Assembly: GCF_002901995.1 (NCBI RefSeq)
Contig: NZ_PPQN01000014.1
Coordinates: forward strand, 33,524 to 97,523
DNA: 64,000 nucleotides
Reading direction: 5' to 3'
Source of the DNA: Staphylococcus coagulans
GTDB taxonomy: Bacteria; Bacillota; Bacilli; Staphylococcales; Staphylococcaceae
This document shows positions 10,993 to 24,262 of this stretch, piece after piece; within the stretch, counting starts at the first letter, position 1, and every line of letters begins with the position of its first letter. The notes beneath the pieces are model-generated. The model saw only the letters and a list, made by a program, of their open reading frames with translations, was not told where the DNA came from and searched no databases. A program made the position numbers and the translations under genes.

Positions 10993-11826
10993 ATGGCTCT
11001 TAAACATTATAAGCCAATTACTAATGGTCGTCGTAATATGACTACATTAGATTTTGCTGAGATCACAAAATCTGAACCTGAAAAGTCATTATTACAACCG
11101 CTACCGAAAAAAGCGGGTCGTAACAACCAAGGTAAATTGACGGTACGTCACCATGGTGGCGGTCACAAACGTCAATACCGTGTTATTGATTTCAAACGTA
11201 ACAAAGATGGAATTCCAGGTAAAGTGGATTCAATCCAATATGATCCAAACAGATCAGCAAACATTGCTTTAATCGTCTATGCAGATGGTGAAAAACGCTA
11301 CATTATCGCACCTAAAGGCTTAGAAGTAGGTCAAGTCATTGAAAGTGGTTCAGAAGCTGACATCAAAGTTGGTAACGCACTTCAATTAAAAGACATTCCA
11401 GTCGGTACAGTTATTCACAACATCGAATTAAAACCAGGACGTGGCGGTCAACTTGCTCGTTCAGCAGGTGCAAGCGCACAAGTACTTGGTAAAGAAGGTA
11501 AATATGTACTTGTAAGACTTCGCTCTGGTGAAGTACGTATGATTCTTTCAACTTGCCGTGCAACAATCGGTCAAGTTGGTAACTTACAACACGAACTTGT
11601 TAACGTTGGTAAAGCTGGTAAATCTAGATGGTTAGGTAAACGCCCAACAGTTCGTGGTTCTGTAATGAACCCTAACGATCACCCACACGGTGGTGGTGAA
11701 GGTCGCGCACCAATCGGTCGTCCATCACCAATGTCACCATGGGGTAAACCTACGCTTGGTAAGAAAACTCGTCGTGGTAAAAAACGTTCTGATAAACTTA
11801 TCGTACGTGGACGTAAGAGAAAATAA
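10993..11826 (+). CDS. rplB: 50S ribosomal protein uL2
   Basis: A 277-residue protein. It shows the OB-fold/SH3 core and the C-terminal stretch [17 protein letters not shown] that approaches the peptidyl-transferase centre and carries the conserved histidine. It is required for subunit joining. A GGAGG site precedes the ATG. The gap to rpsS contains an unusual hairpin. Confidence 0.98.
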   Translation: MALKHYKPITNGRRNMTTLDFAEITKSEPEKSLLQPLPKKAGRNNQGKLTVRHHGGGHKRQYRVIDFKRNKDGIPGKVDSIQYDPNRSANIALIVYADGEKRYIIAPKGLEVGQVIESGSEADIKVGNALQLKDIPVGTVIHNIELKPGRGGQLARSAGASAQVLGKEGKYVLVRLRSGEVRMILSTCRATIGQVGNLQHELVNVGKAGKSRWLGKRPTVRGSVMNPNDHPHGGGEGRAPIGRPSPMSPWGKPTLGKKTRRGKKRSDKLIVRGRKRK

Positions 11827-11832
11827 AAATAG

Positions 11833-11876
11833 CTTATTTGGGTGTGCGGCGTAATCGCTGCACGCACATAATAAGA
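11833..11876 (+). other. Intercistronic hairpin between rplB and rpsS
   Basis: Outer helix CTTATT / AATAAG and inner helix GTGCGGCG / CGCTGCAC (one G-T pair) with a TAAT tetraloop. There is no T tract, so it is not a standard terminator. It may act as a processing site, stability element or partial attenuator inside the operon. Confidence 0.5.
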
Positions 11877-11890
11877 AAGGAGGCGCCACT

Positions 11891-12169
11891 ATGGCTCGTA
11901 GTATTAAAAAGGGACCTTTCGTCGATGATCACTTAATGAAAAAAGTGGAAGCTCAAGGCGATAGCGAGAAAAAGCAAGTAATTAAAACATGGTCACGTCG
12001 TTCAACAATTTTCCCAAACTTTATTGGGCACACATTTGCTGTATACGATGGACGTAAACATGTACCTGTATATGTAACTGAAGATATGGTTGGACACAAA
12101 TTAGGTGAATTTGCTCCAACACGTACATTCAAAGGACATGCTGCAGACGATAAGAAAACAAGAAGATAA
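11891..12169 (+). CDS. rpsS: 30S ribosomal protein uS19
   Basis: A 92-residue protein beginning [19 protein letters not shown], with the conserved [22 protein letters not shown] core. It lies in the 30S head with S13 and contacts A-site tRNA. Preceded by AAAGGAGGC. Confidence 0.98.
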   Translation: MARSIKKGPFVDDHLMKKVEAQGDSEKKQVIKTWSRRSTIFPNFIGHTFAVYDGRKHVPVYVTEDMVGHKLGEFAPTRTFKGHAADDKKTRR

Positions 12170-12201
12170 ACAATTTTTAATGAGTAGAGGAGGAAAAACG
12201 A

Positions 12202-12555
12202 ATGGAAGCAAAAGCGGTTGCTAGAACGATCAGAATCGCACCTCGTAAAGTAAGATTAGTATTAGACCTAATCCGAGGAAAAGATGTTAGAGAAGCAGTA
12301 GCGATTTTAAAATTAACAAACAAAGCTTCTTCTCCAGTAGTAGAAAAATTATTAATGTCCGCTTTAGCTAATGCAGAGCACAACTATGGCATGAACACAG
12401 ATGAATTAGTTGTTAAAGAAGCATATGCTAACGAAGGACCAACATTAAAACGTTTCCGTCCACGTGCGCAAGGACGTGCAAGCGCAATTAACAAAAGAAC
12501 AAGCCACATCACAATCGTAGTGAGTGATGGTAAAGAGGAAGCTCAAGAAGCTTAA
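12202..12555 (+). CDS. rplV: 50S ribosomal protein uL22
   Basis: A 117-residue protein. The beta-hairpin that lines the exit tunnel is seen in [18 protein letters not shown] near residues 77-95. Deletions or insertions there cause macrolide resistance in the family; none is obvious. Preceded by GAGGAGG. Confidence 0.98.
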   Translation: MEAKAVARTIRIAPRKVRLVLDLIRGKDVREAVAILKLTNKASSPVVEKLLMSALANAEHNYGMNTDELVVKEAYANEGPTLKRFRPRAQGRASAINKRTSHITIVVSDGKEEAQEA

Positions 12556-12578
12556 TCAAATATTAAGGAGGGAATACC

Positions 12579-13232
12579 GTGGGTCAAAAAATTAATCCAA
12601 TCGGTCTTCGTGTTGGTATTATCCGTGACTGGGAAGCGAAATGGTTCGCAGAGAAAGATTTCGCATCACTTTTACATGAAGATTTAAAAATTCGTAAATT
12701 TATTGATAACGCATTAAAAGACGCTTCAGTATCTCACGTTGAGATTGAGCGTGCTGCTAACCGCATCAACATCGCAATTCATACTGGTAAACCAGGTATG
12801 GTTATCGGTAAAGGCGGTTCTGAAATCGAAAAACTTCGTAACAAATTAAATCAATTAACTGATAAAAAAGTTCACATCAATGTTATTGAAATCAAGAAAG
12901 TTGATCTTGATGCACGTTTAGTTGCTGAAAACATTGCACGTCAATTAGAAAACCGTGCTTCATTCCGTCGTGTTCAAAAACAAGCTATCGGAAGAGCAAT
13001 GAAATTAGGTGCTAAAGGTATCAAAACTCAAGTTTCAGGTCGTTTAGGCGGTGCAGACATCGCACGTGCTGAACAATACTCAGAAGGAACTGTACCACTT
13101 CATACTTTACGTGCAGACATCGATTATGCACATGCAGAAGCTGACACAACTTATGGTAAGTTAGGTGTTAAAGTATGGATTTATCGTGGTGAAGTTCTTC
13201 CTACTAAGAAAAATAGTGAAGGAGGAAAATAA
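12579..13232 (+). CDS. rpsC: 30S ribosomal protein uS3
   Basis: A 217-residue protein starting at GTG ([14 protein letters not shown]...). It has an N-terminal KH domain with the loop [15 protein letters not shown] and a C-terminal S3 domain. It lies at the mRNA entry site and contributes to the ribosomal helicase activity. Ribosome site AAGGAGG. Confidence 0.98.
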   Translation: MGQKINPIGLRVGIIRDWEAKWFAEKDFASLLHEDLKIRKFIDNALKDASVSHVEIERAANRINIAIHTGKPGMVIGKGGSEIEKLRNKLNQLTDKKVHINVIEIKKVDLDARLVAENIARQLENRASFRRVQKQAIGRAMKLGAKGIKTQVSGRLGGADIARAEQYSEGTVPLHTLRADIDYAHAEADTTYGKLGVKVWIYRGEVLPTKKNSEGGK

Positions 13233-13234
13233 TT

Positions 13235-13669
13235 ATGTTACTACCAAAGCGTGTAAAATATCGTCGTCAACATCGTCCTGACACTAAGGGTCGTTCAAAA
13301 GGCGGTAACTTTGTAACATTCGGTGAGTTTGGTCTTCAAGCAACAACAACTTCATGGATCACATCTCGTCAAATCGAATCAGCTCGTATTGCTATGACAC
13401 GTTACATGAAACGTGGCGGGAAAGTTTGGATTAAAATCTTCCCTCACACTCCATATACACAAAAACCTTTAGAAGTACGTATGGGTGCTGGTAAAGGTGC
13501 GGTTGAAGGCTGGATTGCAGTAGTAAAACCAGGTAGAATTTTATTTGAAGTTGCAGGCGTATCTGAAGAAGTTGCGCGTGAAGCATTACGTTTAGCGAGT
13601 CACAAACTTCCAGTTAAAACGAAGTTTGTAAAACGTGAAGAATTGGGTGGTGAAACAAATGAAAGCTAA
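13235..13669 (+). CDS. rplP: 50S ribosomal protein uL16
   Basis: A 144-residue protein beginning [15 protein letters not shown], full length. It binds near the A site and the elbow of tRNA. It starts 2 nt after rpsC, with its ribosome site (GGAGG) inside the rpsC end, and overlaps rpmC by 11 nt. Confidence 0.98.
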   Translation: MLLPKRVKYRRQHRPDTKGRSKGGNFVTFGEFGLQATTTSWITSRQIESARIAMTRYMKRGGKVWIKIFPHTPYTQKPLEVRMGAGKGAVEGWIAVVKPGRILFEVAGVSEEVAREALRLASHKLPVKTKFVKREELGGETNES

Positions 13670-13868
13670 GGAAATTAGAGACTTAACCACTTCAGAAATC
13701 GAAGAGCAAATCAAATCTTCAAAAGAAGAGCTTTTTAACCTACGCTTTCAATTAGCTACAGGTCAATTAGAAGAGACGGCACGCATTAAAACAGTAAGAA
13801 AAACAATTGCACGTCTAAAAACTGTTGCACGTGAAAGAGAATTAGAACAAGGTAAAGCAAACCAATAA
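13659..13868 (+). CDS. rpmC: 50S ribosomal protein uL29
   Basis: A 69-residue helical protein ([18 protein letters not shown]...). The frame is open upstream from 13635, but ATG 13659 gives the standard N-terminus and has GGGTGG upstream. It sits beside L23 at the tunnel exit. It overlaps the end of rplP. Confidence 0.96.
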   Translation: MKAKEIRDLTTSEIEEQIKSSKEELFNLRFQLATGQLEETARIKTVRKTIARLKTVARERELEQGKANQ

Positions 13869-13892
13869 TGATTGAAAGAGGAGGTTACTAAA

Positions 13893-14556
<664 letters not shown>

Positions 14557-14598
14557 TTAATCGTAAATAATAATCATAAATCTTAAGGAGGTGCCCAC

Positions 14599-14916
14599 AT
14601 GCATATCAAAAAAGGTGACAACGTAATCGTTATCGCAGGTAAAGACAAAGGTAAAACTGGTAAAGTTGTAGCAACTGAACCTAAAAAAGACCGTGTCGTT
14701 GTGGAAGGTGTAAACATCGTTAAAAAACACCAAAAACCAACTCAATTTAATCCTGAAGGTGGAATCTTAGAAACTGAAGCAGCAATTCACGTTTCTAATG
14801 TACAAATATTAGACCCTAAAACAAACGAACCAACTCGTGTTGGATACAAATTTGTCGATGGTAAAAAAGTAAGAATCGCTAAAAAATCTGGCGAAGAAAT
14901 CAAGTCTAATTCATAA
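14599..14916 (+). CDS. rplX: 50S ribosomal protein uL24
   Basis: A 105-residue protein with an N-terminal KOW motif ([20 protein letters not shown]). It initiates 50S assembly by binding the 5' end of 23S rRNA. Ribosome site AAGGAGGTG. Confidence 0.98.
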   Translation: MHIKKGDNVIVIAGKDKGKTGKVVATEPKKDRVVVEGVNIVKKHQKPTQFNPEGGILETEAAIHVSNVQILDPKTNEPTRVGYKFVDGKKVRIAKKSGEEIKSNS

Positions 14917-14937
14917 TAGTTGAAAGGAGGATCCACT

Positions 14938-15477
14938 TTGAACCGTTTAAAAGAAAAATTTAACTCAGAAGTTACTGAAAACTTAGTTAAGAAATTTAAC
15001 TACAGTTCAGTAATGGAAGTACCAAAAATCGAAAAGATCGTTGTGAACATGGGTGTTGGTGACGCAGTACAAAACTCAAAAGTTTTAGATAACGCTGTTG
15101 AGGAATTAACTGCAATCACTGGTCAAAAACCATTAATCACTAAAGCGAAAAAATCAGTTGCAACATTCCGTTTACGTGAAGGTATGCCAATCGGTGCAAA
15201 AGTAACTTTACGTGGCGAAAGAATGTATGAATTCCTAGATAAATTAATCTCAGTATCACTTCCACGTGTACGTGACTTCCGTGGTGTTTCTAAAAACGCA
15301 TTTGACGGTCGCGGTAACTACACTTTAGGTGTTAAAGAACAATTAATCTTCCCTGAGATTGACTACGATAAAGTATCAAAAGTACGTGGTATGGATATCG
15401 TTATTGTTACTACTGCTAATACAGACGAAGAAGCGCGCGAATTATTAACTCAATTCGGTATGCCGTTTCAAAAATAA
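14938..15477 (+). CDS. rplE: 50S ribosomal protein uL5
   Basis: A 179-residue protein starting at TTG 14938 ([16 protein letters not shown]). An upstream in-frame TTG at 14920 falls on the AAAGGAGG ribosome site and is not used. It binds 5S rRNA in the central protuberance. Conserved stretches include [21 protein letters not shown]. Confidence 0.95.
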   Translation: MNRLKEKFNSEVTENLVKKFNYSSVMEVPKIEKIVVNMGVGDAVQNSKVLDNAVEELTAITGQKPLITKAKKSVATFRLREGMPIGAKVTLRGERMYEFLDKLISVSLPRVRDFRGVSKNAFDGRGNYTLGVKEQLIFPEIDYDKVSKVRGMDIVIVTTANTDEEARELLTQFGMPFQK

Positions 15478-15498
15478 TTTCTGAAGGAGGCGAATTAA

Positions 15499-15684
15499 AT
15501 GGCTAAAAAATCAATGGTTGCTAAACAACAACGTGAACAAAAGTTCCAAGTTCGTGAATATACACGTTGTGAACAATGTGGTCGCCCACATTCTGTATTT
15601 CGTAAATTTAAACTTTGCCGTATTTGTTTCCGTGAATTAGCTTACAAAGGTCAAATTCCTGGCGTACGTAAAGCTAGCTGGTAA
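15499..15684 (+). CDS. rpsN: 30S ribosomal protein uS14, zinc-binding type (type Z)
   Basis: A 61-residue short form with two CxxC pairs (CEQC at 24-27 and CRIC at 40-43), the zinc-dependent version. Many staphylococci carry a second, longer zinc-free copy elsewhere. Preceded by GAAGGAGG. Confidence 0.97.
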   Translation: MAKKSMVAKQQREQKFQVREYTRCEQCGRPHSVFRKFKLCRICFRELAYKGQIPGVRKASW

Positions 15685-15715
15685 AAATTTAACTCTTGAA
15701 AGGAGGCAACAAACT

Positions 15716-16114
15716 ATGACATTGTCAGATCCAATTGCAGATATGCTTACTCGTGTAAGAAACGCAAACATGGTGCGTCACGAAAAATTAGAATTACCTG
15801 CATCAAATATTAAAAAAGAAATTGCTGAAATCCTTAAAAACGAAGGTTTCATCAAAAATGTAGAATATATCGAAGATGATAAACAAGGTGTTATCCGTTT
15901 ATTCTTAAAATATGGTTCAAACAACGAGCGTGTTATTACAGGCTTAAAACGTATTTCTAAACCTGGTTTACGTGTATATGCGAAAGCAAACGAAGTACCT
16001 AAAGTATTAAATGGTTTAGGTATCGCATTAGTTTCTACTTCTGAAGGTGTAATTACTGATAAAGAAGCAAGAAAACGTAATGTTGGTGGAGAAGTATTAG
16101 CATACATTTGGTAA
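15716..16114 (+). CDS. rpsH: 30S ribosomal protein uS8
   Basis: A 132-residue protein beginning [19 protein letters not shown]. It binds the central domain of 16S rRNA, and in E. coli it represses the spc operon. The C-terminal signature [20 protein letters not shown] is intact. Confidence 0.98.
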   Translation: MTLSDPIADMLTRVRNANMVRHEKLELPASNIKKEIAEILKNEGFIKNVEYIEDDKQGVIRLFLKYGSNNERVITGLKRISKPGLRVYAKANEVPKVLNGLGIALVSTSEGVITDKEARKRNVGGEVLAYIW

Positions 16115-16142
16115 GATATAATAAATAAGGAGGTGCCATAGC

Positions 16143-16679
16143 ATGAGCCGTGTTGGTAAAAAAATTATCGAAATCCCTAGCGACGTTACTGTAACTATCG
16201 AAGGTAATACAGTTTCAGTTAAAGGGCCTAAAGGTGAATTATCACGAACTTTAAATGAAGAAATGACTTACAAACAAGAAGAAAACACACTTGAAGTTGT
16301 TAGACCATCAGATTCTAAAGAACACAGAACTGTTCATGGTACAACTCGTGCGTTAATCAATAACATGGTACAAGGTGTATCTAAAGGATACGAAAAATCA
16401 CTTGAACTTATCGGTGTAGGTTACCGTGCTCAAGTACAAGGTAAAAATCTTGTATTAAACGTTGGTTACTCTCACCCAGTTGAAATCGAAGCTGCTGAAG
16501 GCATTACTTTCTCAGTAGATAAAAACACAACTGTTAAGGTTGAAGGTATCGATAAAGAATTAGTAGGTGCAACAGCATCTAAAATTCGTGACGTTCGTCC
16601 ACCAGAACCTTATAAAGGTAAAGGTATTCGTTACCAAGGCGAATATGTTCGTCGTAAAGAAGGTAAAACTGGTAAATAA
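16143..16679 (+). CDS. rplF: 50S ribosomal protein uL6
   Basis: A 178-residue protein with two similar domains and the C-terminal signature [13 protein letters not shown]. It lies near the sarcin-ricin loop, at the GTPase factor site. Ribosome site AAGGAGGTG. Confidence 0.98.
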   Translation: MSRVGKKIIEIPSDVTVTIEGNTVSVKGPKGELSRTLNEEMTYKQEENTLEVVRPSDSKEHRTVHGTTRALINNMVQGVSKGYEKSLELIGVGYRAQVQGKNLVLNVGYSHPVEIEAAEGITFSVDKNTTVKVEGIDKELVGATASKIRDVRPPEPYKGKGIRYQGEYVRRKEGKTGK

Positions 16680-16709
16680 TAAATAAACTCTACAGAAAGG
16701 AGTATTGAC

Positions 16710-17069
16710 ATGATCAGCAAAATTGATAAAAACAAAGTACGTTTAAAAAGACATGCACGCGTTCGTACGAAATTGTCAGGTACTAGCGAAAAGCCACGTC
16801 TAAACGTATATCGTTCAAACAAACACATCTATGCACAAATCATTGATGATACTAAAGGCGTAACTTTAGCACAAGCTTCTACTAAAGACGTTGATGCAGA
16901 CGCTTCAGCTACAAAAGTTGAATTAGCATCTAAAGTCGGTGAAGCAATTGCTAAAAAAGCAAGCGAAAAAGGAATCGAAGCAGTTGTATTTGATCGTGGA
17001 GGATACTTATTCCACGGCCGTGTGAAAGCATTAGCAGATGCAGCTCGTGAAAATGGACTTCAATTTTAA
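16710..17069 (+). CDS. rplR: 50S ribosomal protein uL18
   Basis: A 119-residue protein with a basic N-terminus ([19 protein letters not shown]) and the conserved end [21 protein letters not shown]. It binds 5S rRNA with L5. Confidence 0.98.
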   Translation: MISKIDKNKVRLKRHARVRTKLSGTSEKPRLNVYRSNKHIYAQIIDDTKGVTLAQASTKDVDADASATKVELASKVGEAIAKKASEKGIEAVVFDRGGYLFHGRVKALADAARENGLQF

Positions 17070-17092
17070 TTTAAAAGGAGGGACAATATATA

Positions 17093-17593
17093 ATGGCTCG
17101 TAGAGAAGAAGAAGTTAAAGAATTTGAAGAACGCGTAGTTACGATTAACCGTGTTGCTAAAGTAGTAAAAGGTGGTCGTCGTTTCCGTTTTACTGCACTT
17201 GTAGTAGTAGGTGACAAAAATGGTCGCGTTGGATTCGGTACTGGTAAAGCACAAGAGGTACCTGAAGCAATCAAAAAAGCAGTTGAAGCAGCGAAGAAAA
17301 ATCTTATCACTGTAACACGTGTTGATGGTACAACACCACACACAATTACTGGACGTTTTGGTTCAGGAAGTGTTTTAATGAAACCAGCAGCACCTGGTAC
17401 TGGTGTTATCGCAGGTGGCCCAGTTCGTGCCGTATTAGAACTTGCAGGTATTACTGACATTTTAAGTAAATCTTTAGGTTCAAACACACCAATCAACATG
17501 GTGCGCGCAACAATTGATGGTTTACAAAACTTAAAAAATGCTGAAGATGTTGCCCGTTTACGTGGTAAATCAGTAGAAGAACTTTATAATTAA
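17093..17593 (+). CDS. rpsE: 30S ribosomal protein uS5
   Basis: A 166-residue protein with the N-terminal dsRBD-like domain ([21 protein letters not shown]) and the [11 protein letters not shown] segment. It affects decoding accuracy and mRNA entry, and its N-terminal loop is the spectinomycin-resistance hotspot of the family. Preceded by AAGGAGGG. Confidence 0.98.
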   Translation: MARREEEVKEFEERVVTINRVAKVVKGGRRFRFTALVVVGDKNGRVGFGTGKAQEVPEAIKKAVEAAKKNLITVTRVDGTTPHTITGRFGSGSVLMKPAAPGTGVIAGGPVRAVLELAGITDILSKSLGSNTPINMVRATIDGLQNLKNAEDVARLRGKSVEELYN

Positions 17594-17609
17594 GGAGGGA
17601 AACATTTAA

Positions 17610-17789
17610 ATGGCTAAAATACAAATCACCCTCACTCGAAGCGTTATCGGGCGTCCAGAAACACAACGTAAAACAGTTAAAGCTTTAGGTCTAAACAAGA
17701 TCCATTCTTCTGTTATCGTTGAGGACAACCCAGCAATTCGTGGACAAATCAACAAAGTAAGTCACTTAGTATCAGTAGAAGAAAAATAA
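17610..17789 (+). CDS. rpmD: 50S ribosomal protein uL30
   Basis: A 59-residue protein ([20 protein letters not shown]...) starting with ATG at 17610 after TAAGGAGGG. Length and sequence match bacterial L30. The next gene follows after 16 nt. Confidence 0.97.
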   Translation: MAKIQITLTRSVIGRPETQRKTVKALGLNKIHSSVIVEDNPAIRGQINKVSHLVSVEEK

Positions 17790-17805
17790 TTAAGGAGGTG
17801 CCAAA

Positions 17806-18245
17806 ATGAAATTACATGAATTAAAACCATCAGAAGGCTCACGTAAAGTACGTAACCGTGTAGGTCGTGGTGCGGCTACAGGTAACGGTAAAACTAGTGG
17901 TCGTGGTCAAAAAGGTCAAAAAGCACGTTCAGGTGGTGGCGTAAGACCAGGTTTCGAAGGTGGTCAATTACCATTATTCCGTCGTATTCCTAAACGTGGT
18001 TTCACAAACATTAATCGTAAAGAATATGCTATCGTTAACTTAGACCAACTTAACAAATTTGAAGATGGTACTGAGGTAACACCTGAATTATTAATCGAAA
18101 CAGGCGTAGTTAAAAGTGAAAAATCTGGCATTAAAGTTTTAGGTAATGGTTCATTAGAAAAGAAATTATCTGTCAAAGCGCATAAATTCTCAGCATCAGC
18201 TAAGGACGCTATTGAAGCGAAAGGCGGAGCACACGAGGTGATCTA

Positions 18246-18246
<1 letters not shown>
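17806..18246 (+). CDS. rplO: 50S ribosomal protein uL15
   Basis: A 146-residue protein with the glycine/arginine-rich N-terminal extension ([28 protein letters not shown] region) that penetrates the 23S core. Its stop overlaps the secY start (TAATG). Confidence 0.98.
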
Positions 18247-20206
<1,960 letters not shown>

Positions 20207-20207
20207 T

Positions 20208-20235
20208 AGCGACTTGGTTATCACTTCTTAAGTCG
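20208..20235 (+). other. Hairpin after adk
   Basis: CGACTT / AAGTCG helix directly after the adk stop, followed by TATCTTTAG with only a weak T stretch. It may reduce read-through into infA or act as a processing signal; weak. Confidence 0.35.
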
Positions 20236-20364
20236 TTATCTTTAGTATCATAAATGTATTTGATTGTGATAAGGCTTTATAACGATATTTTGAAAGTGAA
20301 ACGAGCCAAGCGATTATTGAGTTAATATTCAACATCCTTACAACAAAAAGGAGGCGTTATTCCA

Positions 20365-20728
<364 letters not shown>

Positions 20729-20751
20729 TTAAAAGAGAGGTGTAAAATATA

Positions 20752-21117
20752 ATGGCACGTATTGCAGGAATTGATATCCCACGTGATAAACGCGTAGTAA
20801 TCTCATTAACTTATATCTACGGTATCGGTAAAACTTCAGCACAAAAGATCCTTTCAGAAGCAAACGTTTCAGAAGATACACGTGTTAAAGACTTAACTGA
20901 TGATGAATTAGGTCGTATCCGTGAAGTTGTTGACGGCTATAAAGTTGAAGGTGACTTACGTCGTGAAACAAACTTAAACATCAAACGTTTGATGGAAATC
21001 TCATCATACCGTGGTATCCGCCACCGTCGTGGTTTACCAGTAAATGGTCAAAAAACTAAAAACAATGCGCGTACGCGTAAAGGCCCAGTTAAAACTGTAG
21101 CTAACAAGAAAAAATAA
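20752..21117 (+). CDS. rpsM: 30S ribosomal protein uS13
   Basis: A 121-residue protein beginning [19 protein letters not shown], with the helix-hairpin-helix [13 protein letters not shown] and a basic C-terminal tail ([17 protein letters not shown]) that contacts P-site tRNA. It is in the alpha operon, followed closely by rpsK. Confidence 0.98.
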   Translation: MARIAGIDIPRDKRVVISLTYIYGIGKTSAQKILSEANVSEDTRVKDLTDDELGRIREVVDGYKVEGDLRRETNLNIKRLMEISSYRGIRHRRGLPVNGQKTKNNARTRKGPVKTVANKKK

Positions 21118-21141
21118 TAGGTAAAGGAGGCAAATTATACT

Positions 21142-21531
21142 ATGGCACGTAAACAAGTATCACGTAAACGTAGAGTGAAAAAGAATATTGAAAACGGTGT
21201 GGCACACATCCGCTCAACATTCAACAATACAATTGTAACTATTACAGATGAATTCGGTAATGCTTTATCATGGTCATCTGCAGGTGCGCTTGGTTTCAAA
21301 GGTTCTAAAAAATCTACTCCATTCGCAGCACAAATGGCATCTGAAACAGCTTCAAAAGCAGCAATGGAACATGGTTTAAAATCAGTAGAAGTAACTGTAA
21401 AAGGCCCTGGTCCAGGTCGTGAATCAGCGATCCGTGCATTACAATCAGCAGGTTTAGAAGTAACAGCGATTAAAGACGTTACTCCAGTACCACATAATGG
21501 TTGCCGTCCACCAAAACGTCGTCGCGTATAA
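21142..21531 (+). CDS. rpsK: 30S ribosomal protein uS11
   Basis: A 129-residue protein with the conserved core [14 protein letters not shown] and the end [15 protein letters not shown]. It lies on the 30S platform by the mRNA exit. Ribosome site AAAGGAGGC. Confidence 0.98.
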   Translation: MARKQVSRKRRVKKNIENGVAHIRSTFNNTIVTITDEFGNALSWSSAGALGFKGSKKSTPFAAQMASETASKAAMEHGLKSVEVTVKGPGPGRESAIRALQSAGLEVTAIKDVTPVPHNGCRPPKRRRV

Positions 21532-21606
21532 TTAAATTTTTGTTTTGTCACAAATCACTTGAATTTAAAGTTTATGCAAGTCGACGTACTTAAGGAGGAT
21601 ATGTAA

Positions 21607-22551
21607 ATGATTGAAATTGAGAAACCTAGAATTGAGACAATTGAAGTTAGTGATGATGCTAAATTCGGTAAGTTCGTTGTTGAACCACTAGAACGTGGTT
21701 ACGGTACTACACTAGGAAACTCCTTACGTCGTATCCTACTATCATCATTACCAGGTGCGGCTGTTAAATATATCGAAATTGAAGGTGTTTTACACGAATT
21801 CTCAGCAATTGATCATGTCGTTGAAGACGTATCAACAATTGTTATGAATATTAAAAAGTTAGCACTTAAAATATATTCAGAAGAAGATAAAACACTTGAA
21901 ATCGATGTTAAAGAAGAAGGCGAAGTCACTGCAAAAGATATCACACATGACAGTGATGTTGAAATCTTAAACCCAGATCTTAAAATTGCAACAGTAGCGC
22001 AAGGTGGTCACCTTAAATTACGTTTAGTTGCAAGTACAGGGCGCGGGTATGCATTAGCTGATCAAAACAACTCAAGTGATCTACCAATCGGTGTTATTCC
22101 AGTTGATTCATTGTACTCACCAGTAGAACGTGTGAATTACACAGTGGAAAATACGCGTGTGGGTCAAAGTTCTGACTTTGATAAATTAACATTAGACGTA
22201 TGGACTGATGGTTCAATCACACCACAAGAGTCTGTTTCATTAGCAGCGAAAATCATGACTGAGCATTTAAATATCTTTGTTGGTTTAACTGATGAAGCAC
22301 AAAATGCTGAAATTATGATTGAAAAAGAAGAAGATCAAAAAGAAAAAGTATTAGAAATGTCTATCGAAGAATTAGACTTATCTGTACGTTCTTACAACTG
22401 TCTTAAACGTGCAGGTATCAACTCTGTACAAGAACTCGCTGATAAATCAGAGGCTGATATGATGAAAGTTCGTAACTTAGGTCGCAAGTCTCTTGAAGAA
22501 GTAAAATATAAATTAGAAGACTTAGGTTTAGGTCTAAGAAAAGAAGATTGA
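21607..22551 (+). CDS. rpoA: RNA polymerase alpha subunit
   Basis: A 314-residue protein. The N-terminal domain (about 1-230) carries [20 protein letters not shown], used in dimerisation and beta/beta' assembly. A charged linker follows ([10 protein letters not shown]), and the C-terminal DNA- and activator-binding domain (about 245-314) contains [16 protein letters not shown] and [12 protein letters not shown]. It is 75 nt after rpsK, with an AAGGAGGAT site. Confidence 0.98.
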   Translation: MIEIEKPRIETIEVSDDAKFGKFVVEPLERGYGTTLGNSLRRILLSSLPGAAVKYIEIEGVLHEFSAIDHVVEDVSTIVMNIKKLALKIYSEEDKTLEIDVKEEGEVTAKDITHDSDVEILNPDLKIATVAQGGHLKLRLVASTGRGYALADQNNSSDLPIGVIPVDSLYSPVERVNYTVENTRVGQSSDFDKLTLDVWTDGSITPQESVSLAAKIMTEHLNIFVGLTDEAQNAEIMIEKEEDQKEKVLEMSIEELDLSVRSYNCLKRAGINSVQELADKSEADMMKVRNLGRKSLEEVKYKLEDLGLGLRKED

Positions 22552-22567
22552 TAAAGGAGGTTAACTC

Positions 22568-22936
22568 ATGGGTTACAGAAAATTAGGTCGTACTTCAGAT
22601 CAACGTAAAGCAATGTTACGTGATTTAGCTACATCATTAATCGTAAGTGAGCGCATCGAAACGACTGAAGCACGTGCGAAAGAACTTCGTAGCGTAGTTG
22701 AAAAACTGATCACTTTAGGTAAAAAAGGTGACTTGGCTTCTCGTCGTCAAGCAGCAAAAACTTTACGTAATGTTGAAATCTTAAACGAAGATGAAACAAC
22801 ACAAACAGCACTTCAAAAATTATTCGGTGAAATCGCTGAACGTTATGAAGAACGTCAAGGTGGTTACACTCGTATTCTTAAAGTTGCTCCACGTCACGGC
22901 GATGGCGCATTAAAAGTAATTATCGAATTAGTTTAA
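22568..22936 (+). CDS. rplQ: 50S ribosomal protein bL17
   Basis: A 122-residue protein beginning [20 protein letters not shown], the short bacterial form with intact core. It is the last gene of the ribosomal superoperon. The following 516 nt hold no gene, only hairpins. Confidence 0.98.
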   Translation: MGYRKLGRTSDQRKAMLRDLATSLIVSERIETTEARAKELRSVVEKLITLGKKGDLASRRQAAKTLRNVEILNEDETTQTALQKLFGEIAERYEERQGGYTRILKVAPRHGDGALKVIIELV

Positions 22937-23015
22937 TTAATACACTACTACTACATTAAAGCAAATGAGTGCAACGATAATGTTTGCCACATACAAATAT
23001 TGTCTAGCTCAGAGT

Positions 23016-23081
23016 ACCCCATCCAACTAAATATTGACGACAAAGCGTGAACTCAATGAGGATGGGGTGCGCGCTTTTTTA
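23016..23081 (+). terminator. Probable terminator of the ribosomal superoperon
   Basis: ACCCCATCC at 23016-23024 pairs with GGATGGGGT at 23060-23068. This is followed by a GC-rich stretch and TTTTTT at 23075-23080. A competing AAAGCG / CGCTTT helix ends right at the T run. Confidence 0.6.
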
Positions 23082-23203
23082 GTGTAATCGGTCGTAAATC
23101 AAGATGACATCGCCAAATCTTATTGAATCACATCCAGATTCTTTACACGTATGTGTCGCTGAATGGTGCACTCATAATACTTAGCGATTCATTTTAACAT
23201 CGA

Positions 23204-23238
23204 ATAAACCAAGCAGAAGTTGTTCATGCTTGGTTTAT
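23204..23238. other. Perfect 12-bp inverted repeat
   Basis: ATAAACCAAGCA and TGCTTGGTTTAT around an 11-nt loop, in the gene-free gap between rplQ and ecfA1. Ends in AT-rich sequence without a clear T run. It may be a terminator-like or protein-binding palindrome. Confidence 0.5.
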
Positions 23239-23330
23239 AACTGCGCCATGTACTATCAACGATAAAAATGAGTAAACGATGCTTTATGCATGTGAACTCA
23301 ATTTTTTATAAAAACGCATCATCTCTGCGA

Positions 23331-23375
23331 AGAGCGGAACTACGAAATCCATTCGATTTCTGTTCCGCTCTTTAT
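23331..23375 (+). terminator. Terminator-like hairpin upstream of ecfA1
   Basis: AGAGCGGAAC / GTTCCGCTCT with an inner GAAATC / GATTTC helix, then TTTATTTAT. It is a strong stem and the third hairpin in this gap. Confidence 0.65.
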
Positions 23376-23452
23376 TTATATGGCTTGATACATATACAAA
23401 TCATGTCTTTTTTTGTAAAATAAGCGTATTAGTACAAATGGAGGGACGCTGA

Positions 23453-24262
23453 ATGAAAGACGAAAACCTGATTGAATTTGAACATGTATCATTTCAATAC
23501 GACGAACAACAACCGCGTGTTTTGAATGATGTTCAATTTAAAGTTAAAAAAGGTGATTGGGTTTCGATTGTCGGTCACAATGGCTCAGGAAAATCTACTT
23601 TAGCGAAACTTCTAACAGGCATCGAGCAAGATTTTACTGGAGATATAAAGGTCAATGGCATCTCGATTAAAGGCAAAGATCGGCCAGCTTTTGACCATCA
23701 TATTGGAATCGTATTTCAAAATCCTGAAAATCAGTTTGTTGGCTCAACTGTGAAATATGACGTTGCTTTCGGCTTAGAAAATAAAAATGTTTCTTATGAT
23801 AAGATGCATCAAATTGTGCCAGCTGTTTTGAAAGACGTCGATATGTATGACAAGCAAAATCATGAGCCGACCGCATTGTCAGGGGGACAAAAACAACGTG
23901 TTGCGATTGCGGGTGTCCTTGCATTAGAGCCACAATTAATTATTTTAGATGAGGCGACAGCCATGTTGGATCCAGAAGGAAAGCGTGACATACTTGCCAT
24001 GGTCAAACACTTGAACGAAACAAAAGGGGTGACAGTGATTGCGATTACGCATGACCTTTCTGAAGTTGTCAGCTCAGATCAAGTAATCGTGATGAACCAA
24101 GGTGAAGTTTATTTAAATGGTTCAGTAGATTCGATATTTAAACACGGGCAGTCATTAGTGACACTTGGCTTAGACTTGCCATTTGAAATGCGTGTCGCGA
24201 ATCTATTAAATATGGAACCAGGTTTTATGACTTATGAAGGATTATTGGAGCGTTTAATATGA
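23453..24262 (+). CDS. ecfA1: ECF transporter ATPase EcfA1
   Basis: A 269-residue ATP-binding subunit of the shared energy-coupling module that powers vitamin and metal uptake through separate S components. Walker A is GHNGSGKST near residue 43, the signature is LSGGQKQRVAIAG, and Walker B is LIILDEATAMLD. ATG after GGAGGGACG. It overlaps ecfA2 by four bases (ATGA). The position after rplQ is conserved in staphylococci. Confidence 0.95.
   Translation: MKDENLIEFEHVSFQYDEQQPRVLNDVQFKVKKGDWVSIVGHNGSGKSTLAKLLTGIEQDFTGDIKVNGISIKGKDRPAFDHHIGIVFQNPENQFVGSTVKYDVAFGLENKNVSYDKMHQIVPAVLKDVDMYDKQNHEPTALSGGQKQRVAIAGVLALEPQLIILDEATAMLDPEGKRDILAMVKHLNETKGVTVIAITHDLSEVVSSDQVIVMNQGEVYLNGSVDSIFKHGQSLVTLGLDLPFEMRVANLLNMEPGFMTYEGLLERLI

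Noticed and set aside
17071..17499. 142-codon minus-strand frame over rpsE
   Set aside because: Opposite a certain ribosomal gene; no ribosome site.
21135..21551. 138-codon minus-strand frame over rpsK
   Set aside because: It lies opposite rpsK, has no ribosome site, and its low-complexity Ala/Pro/Arg content is that of an antisense shadow.
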